64,000 nt of DNA from Lenzites betulinus (taxonomy: Eukaryota > Basidiomycota > Agaricomycetes > Polyporales > Polyporaceae), in the NCBI GenBank assembly GCA_022264855.1, contig JABYQU010000027.1:124001-188000 (forward strand), given 5' to 3'. The position numbers and the translations under genes are program-made. Positions 1 to 11,798 of this stretch are shown one piece after another. Positions within the stretch are counted from its first letter, which is position 1. The number at the start of each line of letters is the position of its first letter. The notes beneath the pieces were generated by a model. That model had not been told where the DNA came from and did not search any database. It worked only from the letters and a program-made list of their open reading frames with translations.

Positions 1-1
1 C

Positions 2-944
2 AGGCGGCATTTACCTCCGCCCCGGACAAATTTTGAGAAGTTGCAAGACATTCTCAAGAAGCGCAAGGGAATGGGGCTGGATGTTTCCACCTCGGGTGCG
101 CTGGCGGCGTCGTTGGACGAGTGTGTTGTAAGCATGGTCTGATGGAAGCGCCCCTCCCCACTCCTCATTGCTTCCCGCAGGACCCCACCGAGCCCGCATT
201 CAACACCCTCGTTCGCATCATGGCAACGCGCTGCATGCTGTCGGCGGAATACTTCTGCTCCGGCAGCGTGGCCCGGGATACGTTCGGTCATTACGGACTG
301 GCGAGCCCAATTTACACGCATTTCACGAGTCCCATCAGGCGTTACGCAGGTGAGCTGGAGATTTTTTGTGCCCCGCTATTGTTATCTCATGGTCACCATC
401 CGTGTGCGCGGAAGATGTCTTGGCACACCGACAGCTCGCCGCGGCGATCGGGTACACCCCGCTGCATGCAAGCCTGCATTCGAAGTCGCATGTCGAGCGG
501 GTGTTGGAGGTAGTAAACAAGCGGCACAGGATGGCGCAGATGGCGAGCCGGGCGAGCGTCGAGTTCTACGTCGGCCTGGCCCTGAAGGCGCGGAGCGAGA
601 AGGAAACCGTTATTGAGGACGCCTTCGTGATTCGCACGTTCCGGAATGGCCTCGGGGTCTTCGTATCCAGGTACGAGCTCCTGCCGGTATTAAGGTTGGG
701 TTATGAGAAGCAAACTGAGAACTTCCCCAACAGATTGGGCCTCGAGGGCCTCGTGACGTTCAAGCGCGAGATCCAGTTCGATGCCGATAACTACACGATC
801 ACAATCCCGTCGGACGGCGGCGACGTCACGGTCTCGGTCTTCGACAAGGTGAGGGTGAGGATCGACGTGGAGCAAGACAAGAACACGCAGCGCGGACGGG
901 TCGTCATGTCACTTTCGCACCCCGTAGATTCACGCGGCATGTAG
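2..944 (+). CDS. DIS3: Exosome catalytic subunit Dis3/Rrp44, C-terminal part (5' end outside window)
   Basis: This is the 3'->5' exoribonuclease of the RNA exosome, acting in nuclear and cytoplasmic RNA processing and decay. Only the end of the RNB catalytic domain and the following S1-like domain are present. Four exons are supported: 2-127, 181-349, 415-670 and 734-944. The first reads [15 protein letters not shown], matching the Dis3 RRH.PPP.NFE segment. The second contains [20 protein letters not shown], the RNB signature, and it continues across the intron into [14 protein letters not shown]. The third intron (671-733) is a multiple of three with no stop, so it reads through in a raw ORF. 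Removing it restores [16 protein letters not shown], which matches the family. The protein ends in a beta-rich segment with [10 protein letters not shown]. The start lies upstream of base 1. The identification is secure from the RNB and C-terminal motifs; the exon borders are inferred from splice signals. Confidence 0.93.
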
Positions 945-1587
945 GGTTGCTGTAGCATATTGACTGCCCAGTGCGTGCGACAGTCACACTCACCGCCGTG
1001 CCCGTGGCCTCCGTACGATGGCCGCATTAAAAGCTGAGTTCAGGAAGCGGACATGCGTGCCCCCTGGTCGTACCCACATATCCACTTTGTCTGCGGCTTC
1101 TCCCATAATGACCCAGGGTCTGGGAACCAAGCAGGTGGGCCCGGGGTAGTGCCGCCGCACGCCCTTCCGGAAGTATGGGGATCTCCGAGTACGCACGCCA
1201 CGACGGCGGCGACAATCCACCCATACGAGATCTGACTGACCGCAAAGGCAAAGCTTGAACGGCAATTGCATGAAGTGCTCCGCTGCTATTTTGGCACCCC
1301 CTTTACCTAAGGCTTATGCACCAGGCGTGTTCCCTCGATGTCGGCACATGGAGGCCATATGCAGGCGGTTCTTGGGACACCATGGGGGGTTGATGCAATG
1401 GGTCCGCGTCTTTTCGTAAATGTCCTTCGGCTAAACCACGCCCCTACAGTATGCGACGGGTCGCCGTTGCGTGGACGGGAAGCACCAATCGTGGACGAAC
1501 GCGGCGGGGGTCAATGTCGCACAGGGGGGATAAATACCCTGCAGGTTCGGTGACGGACGAGCATCTACCCCGCATACCCTCAGCCTC
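945..1587. other. Intergenic: DIS3 3' flank and P450 promoter
   Basis: No gene is supported here. From about 1340 the sequence is a diverged inverted match of the region upstream of the second P450 copy (about 16859-17100). Shared blocks include CGCCCCTACAGTATG near 1438 and GTTGATGCAATGG near 1389. Confidence 0.6.
1529..1536 (+). promoter_or_regulatory. TATA-like element of P450 copy 1
   Basis: GATAAATA lies about 55 bp before the P450 start codon. The inverted second copy keeps the same GATAAATA at 16909-16916, at almost the same distance from its ATG, although the surrounding sequence has diverged. Conservation inside a diverged promoter supports function. Confidence 0.5.
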
Positions 1588-3907
1588 ATGGACGCCCCCC
1601 TCAACCTCCCATTACTCTTCCTAGCCTCCTTCGTACTCGTCCTTGCAGTCCTCACTGTAAGGCGCAAAAAACAAAACCTCCCCCCGGGCCCGAAGGGCCT
1701 TCCCATCGTCGGCAATATCTTCGACGTCCCCAAGGAGTTCGAATGGCTCGCATACGAAAACTGGGCCCGAGAGTACCGTAAGCCCATCCTGTCGACGTCC
1801 GCGCATGCCCGAGGCTGACGGGTGACCGGCTCCCGCGCTGCAACAGAGACGGATATTATATACCTCAACCTTGCCGGGACGCCGGTTATTGTCGTCAATT
1901 CCGCCCAAGCAGCGCACGACCTTTTCGAGAAGAGATCGTCGCTCTACTCTGATAGGTACGTCTGCCGTCTGGCGCGTATCAAAAACTGCCGTTGCTTGAT
2001 GACCGACGGCGTGTCGCAGGACGCGCATGCCCATGCTCAATGAATTGTGAGCTCCACGTCTGCTCACATGGCCACCTCGCTAACGGGCTGCTCCGAGCAG
2101 GGTCGGCTGCGACTGGCACTTCGTCTTCATGGGCTACGGCGAGAGCTGGCGGGAACGGCGCAGAGTATTCCATCAGTACTTCCACCCGAATGCAGCCACG
2201 AGCTACCGACCGAGGGAACTCAAGGTTGCGCGCGAACTCCTCCGCCGCCTGCTCGACACGCCCGACGAGTACATGGTCCATCTGCGGCAGTGAGTGTGCT
2301 CGTCCTCGTGCCTCGTGATCGTTCTCTGTGATACCAAACACGGTTTTGATGCCCGGGCCCGGACAGCATGGCAGGATCGCTCATCCTCGGTGTCGCATAC
2401 GGGATCGACGTCCAGCCGAAGGACGATCCCTATATCGCCACAGCGGAGACCGCCCTCCACGCCATGTCCATGGCCGGCAACGCCGGCGCGTACCTTGTGG
2501 ACTACATCCCCTTCCGTGCGTGCGACCTCTTCTTTTGTGGACCGCAGAACCAACGATTGCCCACTCTAGTCAAACACGTTCCTTCTTGGTTCCCGGGCGC
2601 CACCTTCAAACGGCAGGCCGCCGAATGGCGGAAGGCGACCACCGCGATGGTCGAGGTCCCGTTCAAGGCCGTGAGAAGCGCCATGGTGAGCCGTCTACCG
2701 AACTCTCGGCGTCGCGAGCTTGGCGCAGTGCTGAGCCCGCGAAACTCGTCCAACTCGTCCAGGCCGAGGGCAAGGGCGCCCCGTCGATGATCACGTCGCT
2801 CCTGCACGACCTCGGCGAGGACCAGGACAGGCCGCACCGCGAAAACATCATCAGCGGCGTCGCTGCCGCAGCCTACACCGGTACGCACTCACCCATACGC
2901 TCCGCGTCGTGCGATCAGCTCTTGAATGTACATGCGTGCTATCTGCAGGCGGCTCCGACACGGTAATACCCTCGCGCTTCTCGCGATCAATTATAAACTC
3001 ACCATCGGCCCCAGACGGTCTCGGCCATAGGCTCGTTTTTCCTCGCCATGCTGCTCTACCCGGACGTGCAGCGCAAGGCACAGGCGGAAGTCGACCGAGT
3101 CGTCGGGCGAGATCGCCTTCCCGACTTCTCCGACGAGCCGTTCCTGCCTTACGTGTCTGCCATCGTCAAGGAAGTTCTCAGGTGAGCATGCGTCCGCACA
3201 CCCTGGCAATCACCCAGAAGCTCACCTCTGCTTATAGATGGCGGCCGGTCACACCACTAGGTATATATTTGCCGCGCGAAGCTGCAGTTTTGGGTGCAAT
3301 CTAAAGAAAGGCTCGCAGCGGTGCCCCACCGGCTCACCACCGACGACGTGTACAATGGCTACCACCTTCCTGCCGGATCGATCGTGGTCGGAAACTCGTG
3401 GTGCGTGTATATCTGGGCACTGCGGCCATCTGGGTCGAATCAATGGGCGAGTCATTAAGCGGGCGATCTTCCATTTCAGGGCAATCCTGCACGACGAGCG
3501 GACGTTCCCGGACCCCGACGCGTTCATTCCGGAGCGGTTCCTCAACGCCGACGGCAGCCTGAGGACTGCGCTGCGCGATGCGGAGCTCGCTGCGTTCGGC
3601 TTCGGGCGGCGGATCTGCCCCGGACGTCATCTGGCGTGCGCCTCGATGTTCATCGCGATCGCGTCCGTGCTCTCTGCGTTCACCGTGTCCAAGGCTGTCG
3701 ACGACGAGGGCAATGTGGTCGAGCCGAGCGGGGAGTATCTGAGCGGGCTCGTTACGTGAGTGGACGATCTTCCCGCGAAGGGCGGCGATACTGACCACTG
3801 ACCTGTGTCTGTCTCCCAGGTACCCCATTCCATTCAAATGCGAGTTCAAGCCGCGCTCCGAGTCCACTGCTGAGCTCATTCAAGCGGCGATGGTGGAGTT
3901 TGACTAG
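1588..3907 (+). CDS. Cytochrome P450 monooxygenase, copy 1
   Basis: A microsomal class II P450, expected to hydroxylate or oxidise a small organic substrate with electrons from P450 reductase. The substrate is not predictable from sequence. Thirteen exons give a phase-consistent 524-residue protein: 1588-1777, 1847-1955, 2020-2046, 2101-2289, 2367-2515, 2570-2685, 2736-2880, 2949-2962, 3015-3181, 3238-3260, 3319-3400, 3480-3755 and 3820-3907. It starts with a membrane anchor (about residues 5-22) and the proline-rich hinge LPPGPKGLPIVGN. The I-helix reads GGSDTTVSAIG (about 308-318). The K-helix ExxR lies in KEVLRW, and the heme loop is FGFGRRICPGRHLA with Cys near 450. A 14-base exon encodes most of the I-helix oxygen-activating motif. 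It resembles the O-methylsterigmatocystin-oxidoreductase-like group common in agaricomycetes. It converges on the WRAP53-like gene, 81 bases away. It appears intact. Confidence 0.93.
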
Positions 3908-3988
3908 CACAGTGTTTCATGACCAGACATATTCCGCAGCGAGCTCGCTCCAGTTGCTCCCGATGTACTGTAGTTATTTATGCTTTTG

Positions 3989-6089
3989 TTATCCAGGTAC
4001 TTGTAGCCGTCCCGCACCCGCCCGTTCCGCGCCGCGCTCAAAGCACCACAGCTTCGCCGACGTGTCGTGCGCGACCGGCTGCGCGCGCTCGCGACTAATC
4101 GTGACTGCGACTGCGACTGCTGGTGCAGGTGACTGGTCCGGTTCTGCCGAACTGGCGCCTGCTATTCCGGACTCTTCCACCTCGTCGTCGGAGCCAGACC
4201 GATCTCCAGCCACTGACCCGGCCTTCTCGAAGTGCCGCGAGCCGGATACCGACAGTAACAGCGCCCGCAATGGATGGAAGCCCACCGAGCCCACCGCGTC
4301 TTCGCTCTCGTCAGAACTGAGAACTCCCGGCGCATCACAGGGCCAGATGATTCAGCGAGGGGAACACATACCACGATGTCCGTCGAACTGCATGATGGGC
4401 GTGGCTCGCGGGGCGCGCGGGGCTGCTTGCGCCTGGGGCGCATTCTCACCCTGGCCAGGATCCGACTGCGCAGCTAGGTCGAACACGGAAATGCCGCCGT
4501 CCTGGTGGCGTACGCGTGTGTGAGCAGCCTTAATTCCCGTGTGGGGGCCGGGCTGGCGATCCACGATGGGGACACACCTGGTCTCCGACGGACAGCCATC
4601 TTCCGCCGTAATCAATGTCGAACCGCATCCGCTGGTTCGTGGCCGGCCTCCGAGTCCGCTCCTCTCCGCTGGTCGACGTCGGTGCTGTCGTGAATACCTC
4701 CAGCGGCCGGGACACGTCTGCCCTGATGTCCCAGCAGTAGATCGAGTCCATCCTGCGGAACGACGCGTACAGCAGGTGTGGTCTTGCTGGGTTGAACATC
4801 AACTGATGACGCCGTGATCAGCCTCAGCCACGACTCTGGGCAGATTGTGCCATGTGCAGAAGCAACCCGGAAACGCTCGCACTGGCATACCTGCGAAACA
4901 CTGGCCCGGACTCCGTAGCCCGCTCCACCGCGCCGGTCGTCGGCCCCCAGAAACATCACAGGTGCCTCGCCAGTGTCCTCGGAGAACAGCGCAATGTTGG
5001 AAGAAGTCGGCGAAGAGGGGCTCAATGTCCCCGCAGCATACAGCCCCGAGGACATATCGGGGGCAAACGCCAACGCCGATATGATTCCTGCCGATAAGCA
5101 TCAAACTAAGTGTGTGTATACTCCCAGGGTGGCCCGGGGTGACACAGGGTGACCCAGGGTGCGAAGCATGACCGCACCTTTCAGCCCGTCCCGGCTCTTC
5201 TTGGAAGGCGTGGTGTGCAGGCGCGTGCCTTCCCCGGGGCGGTTTACGTCGAACACCTCTATCGCGTCCTCAAACCCGCAATACAGTCTCATGTCGGTCG
5301 CACAGGTCGGTTTACGTAGCACGGGAGAGGGCCCTGGGCGGCAAGCGGACGGACGCACCTGTTGACGCTCGGGTTGAACGCCAGGCTGTGAGGCGCAACA
5401 TGGCGTTCTCGATGGTCCACGATCTTGTAAGACGCACGAAGCTGCGGCCGGCGAGAACACATCAGCCGGCATGGAAATGGCATGGGGCGTACCCCCGGGA
5501 CCTCCGGGGCCCCCCGAGGGTGCGAGCGGGTGCGGGTCCCATGCTCACCCTTCCATCAGACGCGTCCAGCAGCTTTACGGGGCACTCTCGTATGGACGCC
5601 ACAAGGCAGAAGGAGGCTGGGTTTCGAATTGAAGCGGCCGGATACCACGCGTAGTCCAGGATGGGTGCGGATTGCGGCAAGCACCTAGGCAGGGAAGCAG
5701 ACAGTGTGGATTCCACCGTGATCCCAAGCAGTTCTGCCGGCCTGGGACAGCGTCGATGTGAATGGGGCCGTGACGGTGGAGGCGTAACGGCACATCAGCT
5801 GCTCACAGTTGCAAGAATCTGAATGTTCTATCTTCGCATTGTGCGAGTGCGGCCGAGCCGTCGGGACACCTGCGAGCGCACCGCGTGTCAGTGAGAAATA
5901 ATCAAGATGGGGGCTTTGGAACAGATGTGATGCTGCAACTCGCCATTTTGCCAGGCGGGCGAACACAGACGGATCGCCCACCCCGGTCTCACCCAACAGT
6001 TGATACGAATGGATCTCTTCTGGCGTACGTGTCATGTCGTACACCGGTGGCATCCATGTGCCATTGCCGGCCTGCATTCCCGCCGACAT
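3989..6089 (-). CDS. WRAP53: WRAP53/TCAB1-like WD40 protein, copy 1
   Basis: WRAP53/TCAB1 proteins are WD40 beta-propellers that bind CAB-box scaRNAs and telomerase RNA; the fungal role is less clear. This copy mirrors the right-arm gene exon for exon (x pairs with 18447-x), giving nine exons and about 466 residues. Diagnostic stretches are ILDYAWYPAAS followed by FCLVASIRECPVKLLDA, then APHSLAFNPSVNRLYCGFE, SGLYAAGTL, IYCWDIRADVSRPLEVF and TNQRMRFDIDYGGRWLSVG. They match the WRAP53 order DYxWYP, ASxRExP, AHSLxF, CGF, CWDxR and TNQRIxFD. The first intron has a GC donor. Its start codon is 380 bases from that of CSN3 on the opposite strand, so this copy uses a head-to-head promoter that the right copy lacks. 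No frameshift or stop was seen. Confidence 0.85.
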
Positions 6090-6468
6090 CTGGGTCTCAG
6101 AGCTCGAACTTCCGGCAGCGTCTGTGAGGGCTGTCGCGTCAAGCACATTAGATATTACTACACGTTCATGGAATCCTGGAGATGACCACATACGTAGCAC
6201 ACGGTAGGTAGCAAACCTTTGTATCCCGAGCAAAATCCTTGTAAAGGCCAAAACAAGAGGTCGCCCGTGTCTTGTACAAGTTCAAGTTGAAGCTACCTAC
6301 CGATGTGCGCTTAATCTACAGGAACACTTGGGCGCCTACGCGTCAATATCGCGCATTGCGCGTATACTACGGCGCTTAGATCTAACACCCGCCCTCATCG
6401 TCCACCGCCGCCTGCTCGCTACACCCAACGGCTTTCTTTCAAACTAACGCCCTTATCTGCGTGTAGCT
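6090..6468. promoter_or_regulatory. Divergent promoter between WRAP53-like copy 1 and CSN3
   Basis: A 379-base region between two head-to-head genes. The arm of duplication 1 ends inside it at about 6155, so most of this promoter is single-copy sequence. No clear TATA box was identified. Confidence 0.5.
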
Positions 6469-8502
6469 ATGAGTACCGCTGCAAACTCGCAGACTACGAG
6501 TGGTCTTGCGTCACTCGACGATGTACTCCAACACATTACGACGAGCACTAACCCAGTAACGCTCAACCATTACCTCAAGTCGTTTGCGCCGAGGGAGGTG
6601 CGGGATGTCATTCTGGCGAGCACACTATCAAGCGGACAAGATCCACTGTCTGTGCTAGACCCTCAAAGAAACACGCTCGGGTTTCTGTTCATCCTGTATG
6701 TACATCGATCGCGCAGCATCACGGGCCGTGCACAAACCCATGCCACAGTTCAGCAAGACTTCACTCGGCATCCGCGCCAACACCAAGCATCAGCATTATT
6801 GAGACCTTTTGCAACCAGTTTGATCCTGTGCAAGCGCGATGCGCACCAGAGCGGGGTACGCACTCTGTCTTGTTCGGTACGAGCCGGTGGCGTTAACTTT
6901 GCCCAGTAACTCTGCTCGCTAAGGGCATCGTTCGCGTGTCTGAAAGCTCAAATACGGTGCGTAGATCCGTTTCTCTTGCTGCTAGAGGAATCACGCAGTG
7001 TGGCAGAAGAACTATGCCTGTAACGGTGCTGCACCGATTATTTGACCGCGGTTGTCCTGCGGCGGTGCGTGACATGTAATGCACACCCGAAACACGGCAT
7101 TGCAGACATTGTCAGGTCGAATACGGCTGCCTTGGCTTGCTTGTCTATGACAGTGTGCTGCTCGCTTTACTCGTGTCTTGAAACGAACACTGAACACAAA
7201 CTGACGATTCCTTCGCAGATGAAGTATGCACTGGCACCGCTTCAAAGTCTAGTTACTCGATACCCTCCACATCTATCCTACCTGACGACGTTACATGCTA
7301 TCTTCGTGAAGGTAAGCCTACCTCATGCTAGCTTCCGTTCTGCATCGAACGTAGCTATGCCACGATGCACCTACACACCTTCTGGCTAGCCCAACACCGA
7401 TGTTCGAAGCACGTTTCGGGGATGATGAGAACTGATTTGTGAGCCTAGACGTGCGTTGCGACAAGCCACTTCACGACCGCGCTCCCAGTACTGGCGGTCC
7501 CTATCACCTCAGTGGACACAACTTTGTCCGATCTACACTATAACGATAACCTTGTCTACCACTACTCCGGAGGGATGGCTCTGGGAGCATTGAAACGATG
7601 GCGAGAAGCTGAGGAATTCTTCGAGATCTGCGTCAGCGCGCCCGCACAGGTACCCGCCGCTATCCAGCTGGAGGCCTACAAAAAGCTCGTCCTAGTGCAG
7701 CTCATCCAGTATGGCAAGGTATACTCATCATAGTGACCCCGCGCATGACAATGGCTGACTTGCTGCAGACGAGCGCCGCCCCAAAATACACCCACCCCGC
7801 ACTATCACGAATCCTGAAAAGTACCCAGTACAATGGTTTGTTGAAGATGTATCCGGCACGTGTTGATGCGCTCCGCGCATACGTGACGAAAGAACAAGAG
7901 GTTTTCGCGCAGGTATAGGTTGCGATTTCCCCACCGCATGGAGTTGATACTGAGCGGCTCCGCAGGATCGGAACCTCGGTCTGATTAACCAGGCAATTGA
8001 TCGGGCCCCCGTTTGGCTGATCAAGAAGCTGACTGCGACATACCTCACTCTTGGCCTCGCCGACATCGGGCGAGAAGTCGGTATCGAAAGTGAAGAGGAA
8101 GTCCGAGCGATCATCCTGTCTATGGTAAGCCGTTCTCGTCGTGTTGTGCCTATTCACTTAATTCACATACATGATAGATCGACGCACAGGAGATCAATGG
8201 AACCATCTCTGCGGACAATACCGTGACTTTTGCCGATGTCGTCCCCAGGTTCTCGAAGGAGGAGCTGGATAGAATACTCGTGCAAGCGCAGGAGCACCAC
8301 CGCGCGCTTCTCGATGTAGAGCGCGCAGTCAACACGAGCAAGGAGTATTTGACCAAGGTATATATTGTTCGAGCTCTACGTCGTTGTTGTTCTTATAGAG
8401 TCCTTGCAGGTTACAAAGAACAAAGACGACGGTGGATGGGGTATTGAGGAAGACGTGTTCCCGTCGAGCATGGGAAGCGACGTCAACTGGGCAGAAGCTT
8501 GA
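6469..8502 (+). CDS. CSN3: COP9 signalosome complex subunit 3
   Basis: A scaffold subunit of the COP9 signalosome, which removes Nedd8 from cullin-RING ubiquitin ligases. Nine exons give a phase-consistent protein of about 440 residues, close to the usual CSN3 size: 6469-6695, 6749-6855, 6907-6956, 7219-7311, 7449-7718, 7769-7912, 7966-8124, 8178-8357 and 8410-8502. The N-terminus has the LNHYLKSF and LGFLFILSARLH helices of the family. The middle has YHYSGGMALGALKRWREAEEFFE. The PCI region includes PKYTHPAL, YVTKEQEVF and DRNLGLINQAI, then TYLTLGLADI and the C-terminal SADNTVTF winged-helix strand. The 263-base intron before 7219 is long for this gene and may hide a small exon. It is single-copy, in the spacer of duplication 1. 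F-box proteins nearby act in the same ubiquitin-ligase system, but adjacency alone is weak evidence of a link. Confidence 0.9.
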
Positions 8503-9535
8503 AACATTCTTTGTACGGTATGCACTCTGTTCCGCCTGTTTTGCCTGTTGTGTCCGCTTCTAGAATCACGCTGCTATGTAGCAATACCTGTAACATGTCC
8601 CGTGCATATGCTATCCTCAAGTACTGCTGTGGGGTTGTGGTGTATACTTGGTCTCAGGAAGGACCTATTCCCGGCATGAGAATGGGTACAATCTCGGTGA
8701 ATGACGAATCCCACTCACATGGTGCAGTTCATCAGCTCTTCCCATTGCCTTGTCATTCCCGCCGCTAGAGTTGCGCTCAGCACATTAGCGACATCAGTAC
8801 GTGCGATCTCCATTATGTTCGAGGGCACGTCACCTACTGCCGCTGCAACGAACTCGAAATAATTGCGTACTGCCTCATCAACCCGCGAGACGCTGCACGC
8901 TCTTTCTCCTGTCCCTTGGCTCCTCCCACTGTTTGCACCCGCGACCTTCTCGCCAGGTTCTTTTCTGCGCTATCCATATATGGCTGTGTTTTGGCGCCCT
9001 ATCACGCCTGGAATAATATTTCGGAGATCCGCAGAGATTGAATCTCGCTGCTGCGCGGATGCTAACCGTTGCCCCCCGTGAATCCGCCTGCCTCGAGATC
9101 CCAGCGTCGTCCGCCCGCGACGCGGTTTGTGAGAGCAGCATGGCGACAGACAGGCGGCGACTGCTAGGGGCCTCGCGGTATATTTAGTCAAGCAGGAAAT
9201 CACACGGCCGCATCAGGAAAAGTTTGACGGTGTAGTCGCGGGCTCGCTGTCCCGCCAGCGCTCCATCCCACTCTCACGACGACACGACGCCCCCCGCCCG
9301 AGCGCATTGCTGCACCCGCCCCAACGTCGTTGCAAGCAGTCCGGGTGAGGCAGATCGCTGCGATCGCGGTGGTCCCGACTCCAGCGCAGAGACGAGTCCA
9401 GACCCGCGCTGGCGGCTAATTAGCGACGACGGTGACGCAGCGAGCTCGTCCCCGCTTGACTTCAGGATTACGGCTCGGGCCTCAGTTGCACTCATCAAAA
9501 TCATTGACTGGCATACGCTGTTTTGAACGACCAAG
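8503..9535. other. Intergenic, no gene seen
   Basis: This holds the CSN3 3' flank and the upstream region of the TPR-like gene. Reading frames are short and lack recognisable domains. Confidence 0.5.
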
Positions 9536-10153
9536 ATGCATCACCGTGCCCACCCTGGCCTGGGGCTCAGCTCCGCGTCCTCTTCCTCTGGATCCGCCCA
9601 GACGCCGACTCCAATACGCTCGCTGAACGTCTTTAACCCCAAAATCCTCGACGCGAGCGTCCGGGACGTGACTGCCGGTCTCTCAGACCTGCAAAAGGCA
9701 GACGTGTTGCTGTACGCGATGGGTCATCTCGAGCTCGAACGGTCGGTGTCCGCCATGCAGTCTGTTTTTGAGTCCCGTGCGCGTGTCTGACGTGCTGTCC
9801 CCCGTGCATGGGGCGTGTCTGTCAGGTCGAGAACGCTCATAGAGAACGCAGTGCAGTCCTGCCTGTCGATATCCAGATTGCCAGCCGCAAATGCAGCAAA
9901 AGCTCGCCTGATGCGGGCAAAGGCCAGACTGGCGGCTGGGCTGCGCGTCGGCGCGCGACAAGGTCGGTCCAGAATGCTCTAGGCGGCCCGTGCGCGTTTC
10001 CCACTGACCGACCTCGGTGCGTCCGCGCTGGCGACCGTGCCCCCCACAGACATCCAGGCGGTCCTTGAACTGCAACCGGACAACCTAGAAGCGGCGGCGC
10101 TCATGGCCGAGCACGGCGTGAGCACGGACAAGGTGCGCTTCCTGGCGTTATAG
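9536..10153 (+). CDS. Small TPR-like protein
   Basis: Three exons (9536-9759, 9826-9962, 10050-10153) splice in phase to about 154 residues. A Ser-rich N-terminus is followed by helical segments: LNVFNPKILDASVRDVT, LSDLQKADVLLYAMGHLE, LIENAVQSCLSISRLP and AAKARLMRAKARLAAGLRVG. It ends with ARQDIQAVLELQPDNLEAAA. The paired helices and the final ALELxPDNxEA-like motif are typical of tetratricopeptide repeats, which are protein-interaction scaffolds. Agaricomycetes have short TPR proteins of this form, but I cannot name a function. The raw sequence looks frameshifted unless both introns are removed. The F-box gene starts only 43 bases after the stop. Confidence 0.65.
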
Positions 10154-10196
10154 TTGTCGCTGCCCGCTCCCGCCGCCGTCGTCCCCGCCGTCGCTC

Positions 10197-11798
10197 ATGC
10201 CACACTCCCAGCCAATTATCCACCCGCACGCGACGCCGGGGTTTTCGACAGAAATCTGGCGGGAAATTGTACTATGGCTCCCACCGCGAGACCTCAAGTC
10301 CCTACTCCAGGTGCCCCACGTCCTCTCACGGATCGCGAGCGAGCTGCTCTTCCAGAGGATTGACCTGCACCTCGGTAGGCTGGCAACCGTGTGATGTCCC
10401 GGCTGATGCTGATGTTCCATCGGCGTCGTTTCTGTCGTTGCCCTGTTTGTTTTGTGTCCACAGCGTCCGAAAAGCGGGAATCTCAGCGCAGCGCAGATAT
10501 CCTCACGCGCATCATCACCGACCCATCCTTCGCTAGCCATGTCAAGACGCTGCGAGTATTCGTTCCTGGGCGGGAGACGTTTCCAATAACGTTCCACACG
10601 GGGATGCTCGCGAACGCGCTCCCGAAGCTTACGAGCCTGAGGAACGTACACTGTTCCATGCGGTGGAAGGACATGTACTCCATCCTTCGCGTCCTGGAGA
10701 CCATCAGCCACCGCCTTACGGGACTTTCCCTTATGTACGTCCCGTCGCCATCTGTTCCTGGGCAGGCAACGCTGACGTGCCTTGCCGGACCCAGGCCCTC
10801 CGACGGCACCGGCGAGCTACGTTTCCCGCGCTTCAAACATATCATGCAGTTCTCCTACCACTCCACCGGCGGCGCAACGACTCAAGTTTACGATTTCCTC
10901 GTCCAAAACAAGGGCTCCATCCGGTACCTCTCGCTGCACAACCTGAACTGGAGCTTCCCCAGCGACGCGATCTCCATACGACATCTGACGAACCTCGACT
11001 TCCAAGGCACCTTCCCCGCGGACTCGCGCGCGTTCGCTGAGATCCTCTCGAATGGGCACCAGCTCGAGTCGCTGCGGCTCGAGTGCATCCTCGAGTGCAC
11101 CGCGTCGAAGCAGTTCCGGGAGTTCTCCGGCTCGCTGCCGTTCCTGCACCACTTCGCGTTTTCGCTCATGGGCTACCGCGTGAATGACCACGACCTCTTC
11201 CCGGCCATCGGCGACTTCTTGAAAGGCAGGCATGCCCTGCGCTCGCTACAACTCACCGTGCCCAGCGCGGATTGGGCGCTGAAGCGGCTAGGTTACGATG
11301 CGACCGTTTGGGGTATCCTCCCGTCTCTTACAAGCCTACGGACACTCACCGCGACGCTTCCGAAGGACGTGGCAGCAGCGGTGGCGATGTGGCTTGTGCC
11401 TCGAGGCGTCCAAGCCCTCTCGTTACAGGCTCTCACACCCGTCAACACCATGGAATTTGTCTCGGTGCGTACCATTCGATTCATGTGTATCCCGAAACCT
11501 CGCCGTCTAACGTAATCTTCGGGACCTACAGCAACTCCGCGCCGGGCTCCCTCCACCGCTCAAGTACATCGGGCTCAGCCAGTTCCACATCGAGGATGCG
11601 GCGGCCGTGATCGAGCAGGGCTTCCCCATGGTGCGTATCGCGCGAGTCGACGACGACTACTATACCGTCGCGCGCGTGAACGGGAAGATCCAGCTCGAGG
11701 AGTGGCCAAAGGGCCGTACACAGTACAACGCCCGCGAGTGGCTCGAGTGCTACGGCTGCGAGGAGGCGGAGTGGCGCGACCCCACGCAATTTCTCTAG
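10197..11798 (+). CDS. F-box protein with leucine-rich-like C-terminus
   Basis: F-box proteins recruit substrates to SCF ubiquitin ligases through Skp1. Three exons (10197-10374, 10464-11464, 11532-11798) give an in-phase protein of about 481 residues. The F-box is at residues 15-55: FSTEIWREIVLWLPPRDLKS and then VLSRIASELLF, the usual LPxE..xxI..xLpxrdLxxLxxVsxxxxxiaxxxLFxxIdL layout. The remainder has LRR-like strands such as LRVF, LTSLRNVHC, HRLTGLSL, IRYLSLHNL, LTNLDFQGTF, LESLRLECIL, LRSLQLTV and LRTLTATL, spaced like an irregular LRR solenoid. The acidic tail ends YGCEEAEWRDPTQFL. It belongs to the large expanded F-box family of agaricomycetes, so the target is unknown. Confidence 0.85.

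Larger units (their letters stand above)
1340..6155 (+). repeat. Inverted duplication 1, left arm (P450 + WRAP53-like)
   Basis: This block is the reverse complement of 12292-17100. Over the body of the arm, position x pairs with 18447 minus x. The match is nearly perfect from about 4300 to 5970, where long shadow reading frames are identical in both arms. It weakens at the outer end (P450 5' part and promoter) and over the last 150 bases at the inner end. At the inner end, left GTCAAGCACATTA near 6140 faces right GTCAACCACATT, and the two are unrelated beyond that. Known small differences include a 9-base in-frame deletion in the right P450 and a 2-base difference inside an intron. The outer limit is approximate because identity fades gradually. 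Confidence 0.9.

Noticed and set aside
5101..5177. Degenerate CCCTGGGTCA-like direct repeats suggesting a minisatellite
   Set aside because: Lies inside a WRAP53-like intron in both arms, is only a few imperfect units long, and has no sign of function.
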